Positions 20,088 through 29,100 of a stretch of DNA of 64,000 nucleotides are shown here, one piece after another. Source of the stretch: an uncultured Flavobacteriaceae bacterium (GTDB lineage: Bacteria; Bacteroidota; Bacteroidia; Flavobacteriales; Flavobacteriaceae); NCBI GenBank assembly GCA_947494205.1, contig CANLUH010000014.1:34275-98274 (forward strand), read 5' to 3'. The stretch's first letter is position 1. Each line of letters starts with the position of its first letter. A model generated the notes under the pieces. The model did no database searches, was not told where the DNA came from, and saw nothing but the letters and a program-made list of their open reading frames with translations. The position numbers and the translations under genes are program-made.

Positions 20088-20246
20088 TTACAATTCATAA
20101 TCCTCAAAAAAAGAGTTCTCGGGAGTACTCATTAACTTATTTAATTGCTTTTCGAATTTTATATCTTCTAATAGAGACCAAATTGTTGCTAGTAAACATA
20201 ACATTACTATAAAAACGATACCGATTATTAATAAAAGTTCATTCAT
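20088..20246 (-). CDS. Small single-pass membrane protein (52 aa)
   Basis: The ORF encodes MNELLLIIGIVFIVMLCLLA..., one strongly hydrophobic N-terminal helix followed by a short charged tail rich in Glu and Lys. The ATG at 20246 is chosen over an in-frame TTG at 20276, because the ATG directly begins the hydrophobic segment. It lies between the head-repeat gene and the TPR regulators, on the same strand. The layout (short lumenal end, one helix, KxExxxxKL tail) resembles the 54-residue ORF at 20545. Function is unknown. Confidence 0.5.
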   Translation of the reverse strand: MNELLLIIGIVFIVMLCLLATIWSLLEDIKFEKQLNKLMSTPENSFFEDYEL

Positions 20247-20383
20247 AATATTATTACTTACTATATTAAAAAACAACCTCCTCCCCCACAGAGGAGGCTA
20301 TTAAACATAATTAAACGCTCCCAAATGTTAACTATGCATTACCCAAAGTTGGTATATTATTAAGCCTTATACTTATTTCATTT

Positions 20384-20542
20384 TTAACCTATAAAATGTT
20401 TAATGATGAAACTATTTAATCTTGTCTTTTTAATTAGGCTAAGGTTACCCGTATATCGTAATTGCCTCATTTTAAAAATTTTCTTATATATTTTTATTGA
20501 TGCAATACATATTATAGTTATCATAACTATTACCATTTTCAT
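20384..20542 (-). CDS. Small basic hydrophobic peptide (52 aa)
   Basis: The ORF begins MKMVIVMITIICIASIKIYK and continues with a very basic tail (many Lys and Arg) for 52 residues. It starts two bases after the stop of the 20545 ORF, which argues for translational coupling. One hydrophobic segment at residues 3-17 could span a membrane. No homology is recognised. It may be a real small protein or a chance ORF. Confidence 0.4.
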   Translation of the reverse strand: MKMVIVMITIICIASIKIYKKIFKMRQLRYTGNLSLIKKTRLNSFIIKHFIG

Positions 20543-20544
20543 GA

Positions 20545-20709
20545 TTAAGAGGTTTTACGGTCTGTATTCTTTTTCTTTTTAGATAACTTTTTAAATTTCT
20601 TTTCTATTTGCCAACTGTCATAAATCAATTTTATAGCATATAGCATCAAGATTAAAAAGCATGTTATACTAATTATTAAAATAATACCTCCGTTCATAAT
20701 TAATAGCAT
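20545..20709 (-). CDS. Small single-pass membrane protein (54 aa)
   Basis: The ORF starts 7 bases after the stop of the 20716-23013 gene. It encodes a hydrophobic helix (GGIILIISITCFLILMLYAI) followed by a strongly basic tail ending in KKKKNTDRKTS. An internal ATG (MNGG) five codons in is an equally good start, with an upstream TTAATT spacer. It is likely co-transcribed with the large head-repeat gene. The similar small membrane ORF at 20088 suggests a family. Function is unknown. Confidence 0.45.
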   Translation of the reverse strand: MLLIMNGGIILIISITCFLILMLYAIKLIYDSWQIEKKFKKLSKKKKNTDRKTS

Positions 20710-20715
20710 ATTGGT

Positions 20716-23013
20716 TTAGTTTAAGTTTTCCCAAGCTGCTCCCGTCCATACACGTACTTTTTTTAATGTAGCATCGTAATACACATCGCCTTCTGCCGGT
20801 GTTGTAGGTGCTGTTCCTGGAGTTAAATTCATAAGCGTGTCTATTTTTACACTTCCGCCTACATTTAGAGTATGGGTAAGTGAAGTCATATCTTTATTAA
20901 TCCCCAATCTATCATTTGCAAAATCGCCTCCTATAAGCGGTGAATTACTAGAGGAGTTTTCTATATATAAGGTGTTATTTGTTGCAGAATCGCCTCCGGC
21001 TTCATACCCTATCATAACGCGTCCTTGGTAGTTTGTTCCTCCTGCTGTACCTGAAACTCCTGACTCTCCTGCACGAGTACCAATTATTACATTGCGTCCA
21101 TTTACACCTGTATTGAACGAATCTGCATCTGTTCCAATAAAAACATTATCGTCTGCATCTATGTTAGCTCCTGCTGATTTACCTACTGCTACATTATTGT
21201 TTCCTGCAGAGGAGTTAGATAAAGCATTGCCACCTACTGCAACATTATTATTTGAGGTCGTTATACTGCCTAAACTCAAAGTTCCAATAGCTACATTTGT
21301 AGAACCACTAGTAAGACTTCCTAAACTAGCCTGTCCTACAGACACATTATTATCAACACCATTAGTTGCCGCGTCTAAAGCTCTCCAACCTACAACTGTA
21401 TTATTTGGGCTATTTGTAAGGTTTGTACCTGCCTGATAACCAATTAAAATATTTCTATTGGTTGATAAATCGTCAGAAGCACCTGCCGCTTCTCCTAAAA
21501 AGACTGAAGTTCCTGTATTAAGGGTTTGTAATTGTCCTTTATTATTTATGGTTAGTTTTTCTGTTCCAGCAACATCAAACCGAATAATATCTTCATCTGC
21601 TCCCTCTTCTACCTGTATTAAAGTATCGTCATCACTATCTGCAATCGTTTTAAGTTCTACTGTACCGCCATCTACTAAAGATAAATCTGCTGTTGTGTTG
21701 TCTATAGAAAGGTCTTGCGTATCGGAGCCAGAACCACTTGCTGTTTCCCAAGTAACACTTCCTGCTCCATCTGTAGTTAATACTTGCCCTGTTGTTCCAT
21801 CTACTGTTGGAAAAGCATAAATACTTCCTGCTGTACTATCATCACTAGAACCTATTTGTAACTGTCCGCCTATTCTTAAAATATCGTTATCGAATTCTCC
21901 ATATAATAATGGTGTTACACTAGATGAATTTTCTATATATAAGGTATTATTTGTTCCTGAGTCTCTTCCTGCTTGATAGCCTACCATGACACGGCCTTGG
22001 TATGCAATAGCTCCTCCTGTTCCAGACTGACCTGCACCTGAACCTATTATAACATTTTGTAATGCGCCAGCTTCTCCGTTTAAAGAATCTGCTCCACGAC
22101 CTATAAAAACATTATCTGGTCCATCTGCATTGGCTCCCGCCGCTTGTCCTATAGCAACATTATTCTCACTAGCTTGTGAATTGGATAATGCATTTTGCCC
22201 TACGGCAACACTACTATTTGCTGTTGTAGTAGATCCTAAAGCACTTGTTCCAATAGCTACATTTAATGCTCCAGAAGTTAAACTTCCCAAAGTATTTTGA
22301 CCTACAGCTACGTTATTATTTACAGAACTCGTTGTTGCTACATCTAAAGATTTCCATCCAATTGCAGTGTTATTAACTGCATTAGTTATGTCATTACCAG
22401 CTTCAAAACCTATTAAAGTGTTTCTACGAGTTGCAGAATTGTCGTGAGCAGCACCTGCTCCTTCTCCTATTAAAACTGATTGTCCTGTATTAAACACTTG
22501 TAAATGTCCATTTGTATCCATTGTAAAGTGCTCAACGCCTTCTATATCAAAACGAATAATATCTTCATCTGCTCCTTCTTCTACTTGAATTAGAGTATCG
22601 TCGTCACTATCTGCGATCGTTTTAAGTTCTACTGTACCGCCGTCTACTAAAGATAAATCTGCTGTTGTATTGTCTATAGAAAGATCTTGCGTATCGGCAC
22701 CAGAAGTCCCTGCAATAGGTACCCAAGTTGAAATTCCATTATTCCAATAATAGAACCCTGGATTATTGGTTCCTGTAGTCGTTGTTAAATACACTAACAT
22801 ACTATTTTGGTCGGCTCCAGGATTAGTAGACGGAAACACATCTATTCTAGGAATTAAAACACCATTATTGAATGCTGGTGATGCTGGGTTAGAAGCAGAC
22901 ACATCTAAAGTAGCTTTAGGATCGGTATTACTAATACCTACCTGTCCATTTGCGACATTAATAAATAATATTAGATTGATAACGGCTATAGTATAACATT
23001 TAATTGCTTTCAT
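20716..23013 (-). CDS. Secreted head-repeat protein with a large internal duplication
   Basis: The 765-residue protein starts at the ATG at 23013, which begins a signal peptide (MKAIKCYTIAVINLILFINV), rather than at a GTG 30 bases upstream. Two copies of a ~300-residue unit follow (about 115-410 and 430-715). Each opens with DTQDLSIDNTTADLSLVDGG, continues with NVAIGxxALGxxT head-like repeats, and ends with YQGRVMxGYxAG...NNTLYIENSSS. The end (GDVYYDATLKKVRVWTGAAW) resembles small C-terminal motifs of Bacteroidota fibre-like proteins. There is no coiled-coil tail like those of the 12490 and 14539 genes. An adhesin or structural fibre role is inferred. It is divergent from the 23156 regulator, sharing a ~140-bp AT-rich promoter region. 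Confidence 0.75.
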   Translation of the reverse strand: MKAIKCYTIAVINLILFINVANGQVGISNTDPKATLDVSASNPASPAFNNGVLIPRIDVFPSTNPGADQNSMLVYLTTTTGTNNPGFYYWNNGISTWVPIAGTSGADTQDLSIDNTTADLSLVDGGTVELKTIADSDDDTLIQVEEGADEDIIRFDIEGVEHFTMDTNGHLQVFNTGQSVLIGEGAGAAHDNSATRRNTLIGFEAGNDITNAVNNTAIGWKSLDVATTSSVNNNVAVGQNTLGSLTSGALNVAIGTSALGSTTTANSSVAVGQNALSNSQASENNVAIGQAAGANADGPDNVFIGRGADSLNGEAGALQNVIIGSGAGQSGTGGAIAYQGRVMVGYQAGRDSGTNNTLYIENSSSVTPLLYGEFDNDILRIGGQLQIGSSDDSTAGSIYAFPTVDGTTGQVLTTDGAGSVTWETASGSGSDTQDLSIDNTTADLSLVDGGTVELKTIADSDDDTLIQVEEGADEDIIRFDVAGTEKLTINNKGQLQTLNTGTSVFLGEAAGASDDLSTNRNILIGYQAGTNLTNSPNNTVVGWRALDAATNGVDNNVSVGQASLGSLTSGSTNVAIGTLSLGSITTSNNNVAVGGNALSNSSAGNNNVAVGKSAGANIDADDNVFIGTDADSFNTGVNGRNVIIGTRAGESGVSGTAGGTNYQGRVMIGYEAGGDSATNNTLYIENSSSNSPLIGGDFANDRLGINKDMTSLTHTLNVGGSVKIDTLMNLTPGTAPTTPAEGDVYYDATLKKVRVWTGAAWENLN

Positions 23014-23155
23014 AAACACATTTTTTATATGATTTGGAGCCACTAAAGTCTTGTTATATAATTATTTAATTAAAAAAAACATATACTATTATCATACTAT
23101 AGTAATAAATTATTATACTATATTTAATACATTGCGCATCATTAACCTACTACTT

Positions 23156-25030
23156 ATGAAACGTTTATTTTATACTATACTATCTATTTTTTTTAGCTTA
23201 TTTGTAACAGCGCAAGAAGATATTACAACCTTAAAAAAAGAGTATTATTCTACTAATAGTAGTATTGATAAAAGCACCATTCTATTTAAGATTTCCGACT
23301 ATTATTTAACTAGTCATAAAAACACAGACAGCGCTTTTGCTTATATTAATAAGCTAGAAAAAAATGCTTCGATTATAACTGATAGTCTACAAACTGCTGA
23401 AGTGCTATACCGAAAAGCTAAGGCTCATTATCTTAGTTCTAATTACGAGAAAACAAAATCCATTAGTAAGAAGGCATTATCTGTTTTCGAAAAATTTAAT
23501 GCTAAAGATAGAGCTGCATTAGTCTATGTTTTATTAGGACATACCCATCAAGTTCTTTTTCAAAACCAAGAAGCCATAGGCTATTTTCTTAAAGCAGAAC
23601 AGAGTGCTTTAGAAAAAGATAAAATACAAATCTATGTGGGACTTGGAGCCGTTAATACTCAAGCTAACAATTTAGACAAATCTATAGACTATTATAATAA
23701 AGCGTTTAATTTATCCTCTAAATTAAATGATAGAAAATACCTTTACAACATACATAATGGTTTCGCCTCTATATATTTAAAAGAAGATGAAATCGAAAAA
23801 GTTTTTGAGTCTTTAAACAAAGCGTTAGAGGAAGCTAAAAAAAGTAAAGATTTTTTAGCACAAGTAGTATGCCATCATAATATTGGTTATAATCATTTAC
23901 TCATTAAAAACTTTACTGAAGCGCAAACAAGTTTTGAATTAGCTATTACGCTTTTCAACAATATTTCTAATAAATATATGATGGGCGCTGTATACATGCA
24001 TTATTCTGAAGCTTTAATGAATAGTAATAATCTAGAGCAAGCCGACAATAATTTAGCTAAAGCAGAGCAGATTTTTAAAGACATAAAAAACACAGGACGA
24101 TTACCTAAAATACTAAATATACGCGCACAGATAGAACAAAAAAAAGGCAACTTACAAGAAAGTATAACGCTTCTTAATAGCGCCATAAAGCTTTCTAAAG
24201 CCAATGAAATTACTGGAATTACACAAAAAAACTACTTTGAGTTATCTAAAGCTTATGAGGCTTCAGGAAACAAAACAGAAGCCCTAGAGGCCTTTAAAAG
24301 ATATAATGCTATTTCCGATAGTATTAACCTAAAAAAACAACGTCAAGAAATAGCTAAAATGCAAACTAAATTCGATTTAGCCGAATACGAACAAGATTTA
24401 AAAGTTAGTAACCAAAAACGTGCTTTATTAGAACAAGAAAAGAAAACCAGTAATTATAGAAATATACTATTAGCTGTAGTTGCAATAGGTTTACTTTTAT
24501 TTATCTATTGGCAACGTAACATTAATAAAGAAAAACAGAAACGCCTAGAAACAGAAAAGGAACTTATGATTTTAAAAGAGAAAGAGCTCCACTCTGAAGT
24601 ACAATTTAAAAACACAGAAATTACAAGTTTTGCTTTACATATAAGTGAACGTAATAAGTTATTACAATCTCTTAATGGTAAAATTAAAAACATAAAAAAA
24701 GAAGCGTCTTCTAGTGTAAAATTAAGTTTAGCAGAACTCCAAATGTATATTAAAGACCATATAGAGGTTAATAAAGAGAAAGTATTATTAAACTCTAAAG
24801 CCAAAGAAACACAAGATTCTTTTGTTTTAAAACTTAAAGAGAATAACACATTAACGCCAAAAGAAATTCAAGTAGCAACCTATTTAAGGCTAAATTTACC
24901 ATCGAAACAAATTGCAACGCAAATGAGCATTGCAGAACAATCTGTTAACAATTACCGTAGATCTATTAGAAAGAAGTTTAACTTAGAAAAAGATGATAAT
25001 TTAACCGATTTTTTAAATAAACTGTCTTAA
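23156..25030 (+). CDS. TPR-transmembrane-LuxR-type HTH regulator
   Basis: The 624-residue protein starts at the ATG at 23156, which begins a signal peptide (MKRLFYTILSIFFSLFVTAQ); a longer in-frame start has no such support. TPR repeats cover about 60-400, a TM helix lies at about 436-453, a long coiled coil follows, and a LuxR-type HTH lies at about 564-610 (LTPKEIQVATYLRLNLPSKQIA). The HTH is of a different subtype from the 16624 and 18390 pair. It is divergent from the 20716 head-repeat gene and could regulate it from the shared intergenic region, by inference. Confidence 0.8.
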   Translation: MKRLFYTILSIFFSLFVTAQEDITTLKKEYYSTNSSIDKSTILFKISDYYLTSHKNTDSAFAYINKLEKNASIITDSLQTAEVLYRKAKAHYLSSNYEKTKSISKKALSVFEKFNAKDRAALVYVLLGHTHQVLFQNQEAIGYFLKAEQSALEKDKIQIYVGLGAVNTQANNLDKSIDYYNKAFNLSSKLNDRKYLYNIHNGFASIYLKEDEIEKVFESLNKALEEAKKSKDFLAQVVCHHNIGYNHLLIKNFTEAQTSFELAITLFNNISNKYMMGAVYMHYSEALMNSNNLEQADNNLAKAEQIFKDIKNTGRLPKILNIRAQIEQKKGNLQESITLLNSAIKLSKANEITGITQKNYFELSKAYEASGNKTEALEAFKRYNAISDSINLKKQRQEIAKMQTKFDLAEYEQDLKVSNQKRALLEQEKKTSNYRNILLAVVAIGLLLFIYWQRNINKEKQKRLETEKELMILKEKELHSEVQFKNTEITSFALHISERNKLLQSLNGKIKNIKKEASSSVKLSLAELQMYIKDHIEVNKEKVLLNSKAKETQDSFVLKLKENNTLTPKEIQVATYLRLNLPSKQIATQMSIAEQSVNNYRRSIRKKFNLEKDDNLTDFLNKLS

Positions 25031-25050
25031 AAGTTAAACCCTATATTATA

Positions 25051-25080
25051 AAATAGATTATACTATTTACTATGTAGAAT
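25051..25080. repeat. Imperfect 30-bp direct repeat, left copy
   Basis: It matches 26151-26180 at 24 of 30 positions, including a shared 10-mer (ACTATGTAGA) and ACTATT. Each copy lies just past a gene end. The two copies are exactly 1100 bp apart and flank the GGCT-like gene and the small peptide gene. Confidence 0.35.
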
Positions 25081-25235
25081 ATTTTAAGGTTTAGTTCGTA
25101 CGCTCTGGTATTATAATACAAAGCAAAAAAACATTTAACTTCACTTAAAACCAAAACAGGTATAAATACGTAATAATTTAAGCTTTAATTCTCTTAATTT
25201 TAAACAGATTAAATGCAACTAACAAAACACTACAA

Positions 25236-25874
25236 ATGAAACATTATATCTTTGGTTACGGCTCCTTAATAGAAACAGAATCTAGATTACGTGCCGCACC
25301 TCTGGCAAAAGTCGCTTTTCCTGCAATTGCACATGGATTTCAACGGGGTTGGTTTGCTAGAATGCCAGAAAGCTTAGCGAGTATTTCACCTACTTACTTA
25401 GGTTGTTTTCCTAATGCGAAAAGCCATACTAATGGTGTTATTTATGCCGTTACAGAAGAAGAATTAGACGCGACGGACAAAAGAGAACGAGGCTACACCC
25501 GTAAAAAGGTTACTAACTGCGAAGAATATTATAAAATCACCGAACCAGGAGACACCATTTGGATTTACGTTAACGATTTCCCAGATATCGTGCCACCTCC
25601 AAACGTATTCCCTACACAAGAGTTCCCCATCGTGCAATCTTACGTAGATATCTGTATTAATGGCTGTTTAGAAATTGAAAACGCTTTTCCTAAAGCGAAA
25701 GACGACCATTTTACTATAGATTTTATTCGCTCTACTACCGACTGGAATGAGCATTGGGCAAACGATCGTATTTATCCAAGACGCCCTTTTATGTATCGTA
25801 AAAATGCGTTTGACATTGATAAAATTTTAAAAGACAATTTACCAGAGTTATTTAGCAAAATTTATATTGAATAA
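25236..25874 (+). CDS. Gamma-glutamylcyclotransferase-like (AIG2/GGCT fold) protein
   Basis: The 212-residue protein opens with IFGYGSLIETESR, the glycine-rich loop of the gamma-glutamylcyclotransferase/AIG2 family. It also contains GVIYAVTEEELDATDKRERGY, which holds the acidic residue typically catalytic in this fold. The family converts gamma-glutamyl peptides or amines to 5-oxoproline plus the released amino acid or amine. The length is close to the family norm and no signal peptide is present, so it acts in the cytoplasm. It stands alone between a regulator and a small peptide gene with ~200 bp of upstream intergenic sequence. The exact substrate cannot be told from sequence. Confidence 0.75.
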   Translation: MKHYIFGYGSLIETESRLRAAPLAKVAFPAIAHGFQRGWFARMPESLASISPTYLGCFPNAKSHTNGVIYAVTEEELDATDKRERGYTRKKVTNCEEYYKITEPGDTIWIYVNDFPDIVPPPNVFPTQEFPIVQSYVDICINGCLEIENAFPKAKDDHFTIDFIRSTTDWNEHWANDRIYPRRPFMYRKNAFDIDKILKDNLPELFSKIYIE

Positions 25875-25887
25875 CTAAAAAGACAAC

Positions 25888-25947
25888 ATGCGTAACGTTA
25901 AAACTTTGGCTTTAGTTCTAGTATTAAGTATCTTGAATAGATATTAA
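25888..25947 (+). pseudogene. Short signal-peptide-like ORF (19 aa), possible gene remnant
   Basis: The ORF encodes MRNVKTLALVLVLSILNRY and then stops. The first 15 residues look like the start of a secreted Bacteroidota protein, but nothing follows. It could be the remnant of a deleted gene, a leader peptide, or chance. It sits between the GGCT-like gene and the double-glycine peptide. Confidence 0.25.
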
Positions 25948-25965
25948 TCTATTAACTTTTTTATT

Positions 25966-26091
25966 ATGACAACTAAAGACACAACTTTAAAAACAGAAAC
26001 CTTCCAACACATTACCGAAGCACAAATGCTTCTAATCCTAGGAGGAGATGGTGGCGACGGCTTTTACGAAGCTTGGCCTGCTAAATGGTAG
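25966..26091 (+). CDS. Small double-glycine-leader peptide (41 aa)
   Basis: The ORF encodes a hydrophilic N-terminus (MTTKDTTLKTETFQHITEAQ), then MLLILGG and the short tail DGGDGFYEAWPAKW. The pattern of hydrophobic residues before a Gly-Gly is that of double-glycine leaders cleaved by C39-type peptidase ABC exporters, as in class II bacteriocins and peptide signals. Cleavage after GG would release a 14-residue acidic, Trp-rich peptide. The gene is followed 25 bases later by a strong terminator, which supports it being a real transcription unit. No exporter, immunity or modification gene is seen nearby. The identification rests on motif shape only. Confidence 0.55.
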   Translation: MTTKDTTLKTETFQHITEAQMLLILGGDGGDGFYEAWPAKW

Positions 26092-26115
26092 TTAACTAAG
26101 AACAAGCTATTTAAT

Positions 26116-26149
26116 AAAAAACCAGAACAAATTAATGTTCTGGTTTTTT
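26116..26149. terminator. Bidirectional rho-independent terminator
   Basis: A 12-bp perfect stem (AAAAACCAGAAC / GTTCTGGTTTTT) with an 8-base loop has an A-tract on the left and a T-tract on the right. It can therefore end transcription of the small peptide gene on the plus strand and of the 26194 gene on the minus strand. Confidence 0.85.
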
Positions 26150-26150
26150 A

Positions 26151-26180
26151 AAATAGTAGAAACTATTCACTATGTAGATT
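26151..26180. repeat. Imperfect 30-bp direct repeat, right copy
   Basis: Right partner of 25051-25080 (24 of 30 positions identical). It lies between the terminator and the stop codon of the 26194 gene. Confidence 0.35.
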
Positions 26181-26193
26181 GGGTGTTTTTATA

Positions 26194-29100
26194 TTAATTA
26201 CTGCCTTCTGGTAATTGTTGTACAAACAAATAGGTTCCTACAGGTGGCCCACCAAATACTGAATTGGATGGATTGTTAAAGATATTATCTCTTACATATA
26301 ATACATCGCTATTGCTCCCTGAAAATATAGTAAATCCATTCATATCTAAATCTGTAATATTATAACCTGAAGATTGGTAGGTTCCTACTGGAGGACCGCC
26401 AAAAACGGAATTATCTGGATCATTAAATACTTGACTCCTTATAGATGGCACATCGGACGCTGCTCCTAAGTAGTTTAATTGTCCGTCGCCATTAGCATCT
26501 CCTGCCCACATAGCCACTACGCCACTTGGCATGCCAAATGTGGTTTGCGCATCGGTACCGTAAGTAATTTGGTTATTAGCGTCTGTAAAGTCTACAGTGG
26601 TTACTGTTTGCTTTAAAGCTATTGTATTCGACGTCATGATACCTAGATGGTTTCTGTGTTTTACAACCACATAATAGTCTCCAATTGGCACATTGTTAAA
26701 CGTTAATGGAGTTATTAAATCGTCTGCGACATCTACGATATCTCCATCGCGTTGTAATATACCCGATTGTCCTGCTATTACTACTGTTGGGTCTGTAGCA
26801 TCACGTAATTCTACCCAAATCCAATCTACAGCAGAATTATTTCCATTATCGTTTAATCTAACGATATCACTTATTGATGCTCCGTCTGTATATGGTGTAT
26901 TAGAATCTATATGTCCATTTATTCTTAAATCGTCTCGCATTAGGCTTTCCTCTCCTGTGTTTGGATTTAATAGGGCGCCTTGTAAAAAGACATCTATATC
27001 CACTATTACATACTCGCAGCTGGTCTCGTTAAAACTAGCTGTACCATCTATTCCTAAACTCCAATTGGTTGTACTATAGGTTGCATCGTCAACCAGAACA
27101 CACGATACTTCTGAATTATTTAAGGCATTGAACACTGTAACATTGCTATTATTTCCGTTTTTGACATTTAAACTGGTTAACATATTATTAGATACATCTA
27201 TGTATGTTAACACTGCATTAAGACTTAAATCTAAGTCTAAGATATCATTGTTCTGACACAATATACTTTCAAGATTTACATTGTTACTAAGATCTAATGC
27301 AGTTAGGTTATTATCAAAAATTGCAAGGATTTTTAACGCTGTATTATTACTAAAATCCACCGCTGATAATCCACTATTAGATGCAAATACTTCTTCTAAA
27401 GCTGTATTATTTGTTACATTCATAGTTGCTAGATTTGCGTTATCTGAAACGTCCAGTATTTTTAGATTTAGATTAGTACTAAAATCTAAAGAGGTAAATG
27501 AATTATTCACAATATAGAGATTTTCTAGTGCTATAAAATCTTCTATACCAGTTAAATCTGCAATACTTTGATTTGTAGCGTTTAAATTAGTTATTGTCTC
27601 AATTAAAGCAGTAGGAACCAGACTGTCATTATTAATATCGTCGTAACCCAAAGTGCCTAACCATGCTTCAAAATTAGCATCTGGAATCGTGGTATAACGA
27701 CAAAAAGTATCTGAGAAATTAGCAGTAGCGTCTTTGGTCCACGTACTGTAATCATTTACCAAATCATCTACTCTAATACAGGATAAATTAGGGTTCCCCG
27801 AGGCATTAAAATTGTTCACATTCGTATTGTTACCGTTTTTAACATCCAAGTTTTCCAATTCATTGTTATATACGTGTATTATTTCTAATGCTGTGTTTAA
27901 AGAAAGGTCTAAGCTGGTTAGGGTTGTATTATAACAGTATAAATCTTTTAATAAAAGATTCTGTGAAAGATCTAACGTTATAATATCTGTATTAAAACAT
28001 ATTAGTCTTTTTAATAGCGTATTGTTAGTAAGATCTAAAGACGTGATATCTGTACTTCTACAGTTTAACTCTTCCAATTGTGTATTGTTTGCTAAATTTA
28101 GAGTTATTATAGGGTTTGCTGTACATTGTAGTGCTATTAAGTTTACATTGTTACTAACATCTAAAACTGCTATACTATTAAGGTTACAGTTAAATGTTTC
28201 TAAGGCTATAAAATCTGCAATTCCTGTTACATCTGTAATACTTTTGCTTCTTACATCTAACTCTGTAACAACTTCAATTAATGCGGTTGGTACTTGTCCG
28301 TCTCCAGAAATATCGTCATACCCCAATGCTTCTAAAGCGGCTTCAAAGTTAGCATCTGGTATGGTAGTGTAACGGCAGTCTATATCACTAAAAATTGCTG
28401 CTGTATCTTTAATCCACGTACCATAATCATTATTTAAATCGTCTACAACAATACACATTAAACTTGGGTTATTGTTGGCTATAAAATTGGTTACATTGGT
28501 ATTATTTCCGTTTTTAACATTTAGATATTCTAAATCATCATTGTTCTTACAGTTTAATGTTACCAATGCTACATTATTACTCAAATCTAAGCTTGAAATA
28601 TTATTATCATCAACAAATAGTGTTTGTAATAATACATTATTCGTTACATCGAGAGTTGTTAAACTATTGGCTAAAAGATCTAATTCTACTAGCTGTGTAT
28701 TGGTTGAAACATCGAGATTTGTTATTCCGTTTCCGTATATAATTAAACGTTGTAAATTAGTATTATTAGTAACATCTAAGCTCATTAACCCACAATTAAA
28801 TGCACTTAATGTGAGTAAGTTTGTATTGTTAGATACATCAATAGAAGTCAGCGAATTATTGTTAGTAGCTAATAACACTTCTAAAGCCTTAAAATCTTCG
28901 ATACCTGTTAAGTCTGCAATGTCTTGATTTGAAATATTTAGATTGGTAACTACTTCAATTAATCGTGTAGGTACTTTTCCATCTCCAGAAATATCGTCAT
29001 ACCCTAAAGTTTCTAGTCTGGCTTCAAAATTGGCATCTGGTATAAGTGTGTAGTTACAATCTACATCACTAAAGTTTACATTTCCGTCTATGTTTAACCA

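Noticed and set aside
25236..26091. Whole GGCT-peptide region as a bacteriocin biosynthesis operon
   Set aside because: No peptidase-ABC exporter, modification enzyme or immunity gene is visible, so only the peptide itself is called.
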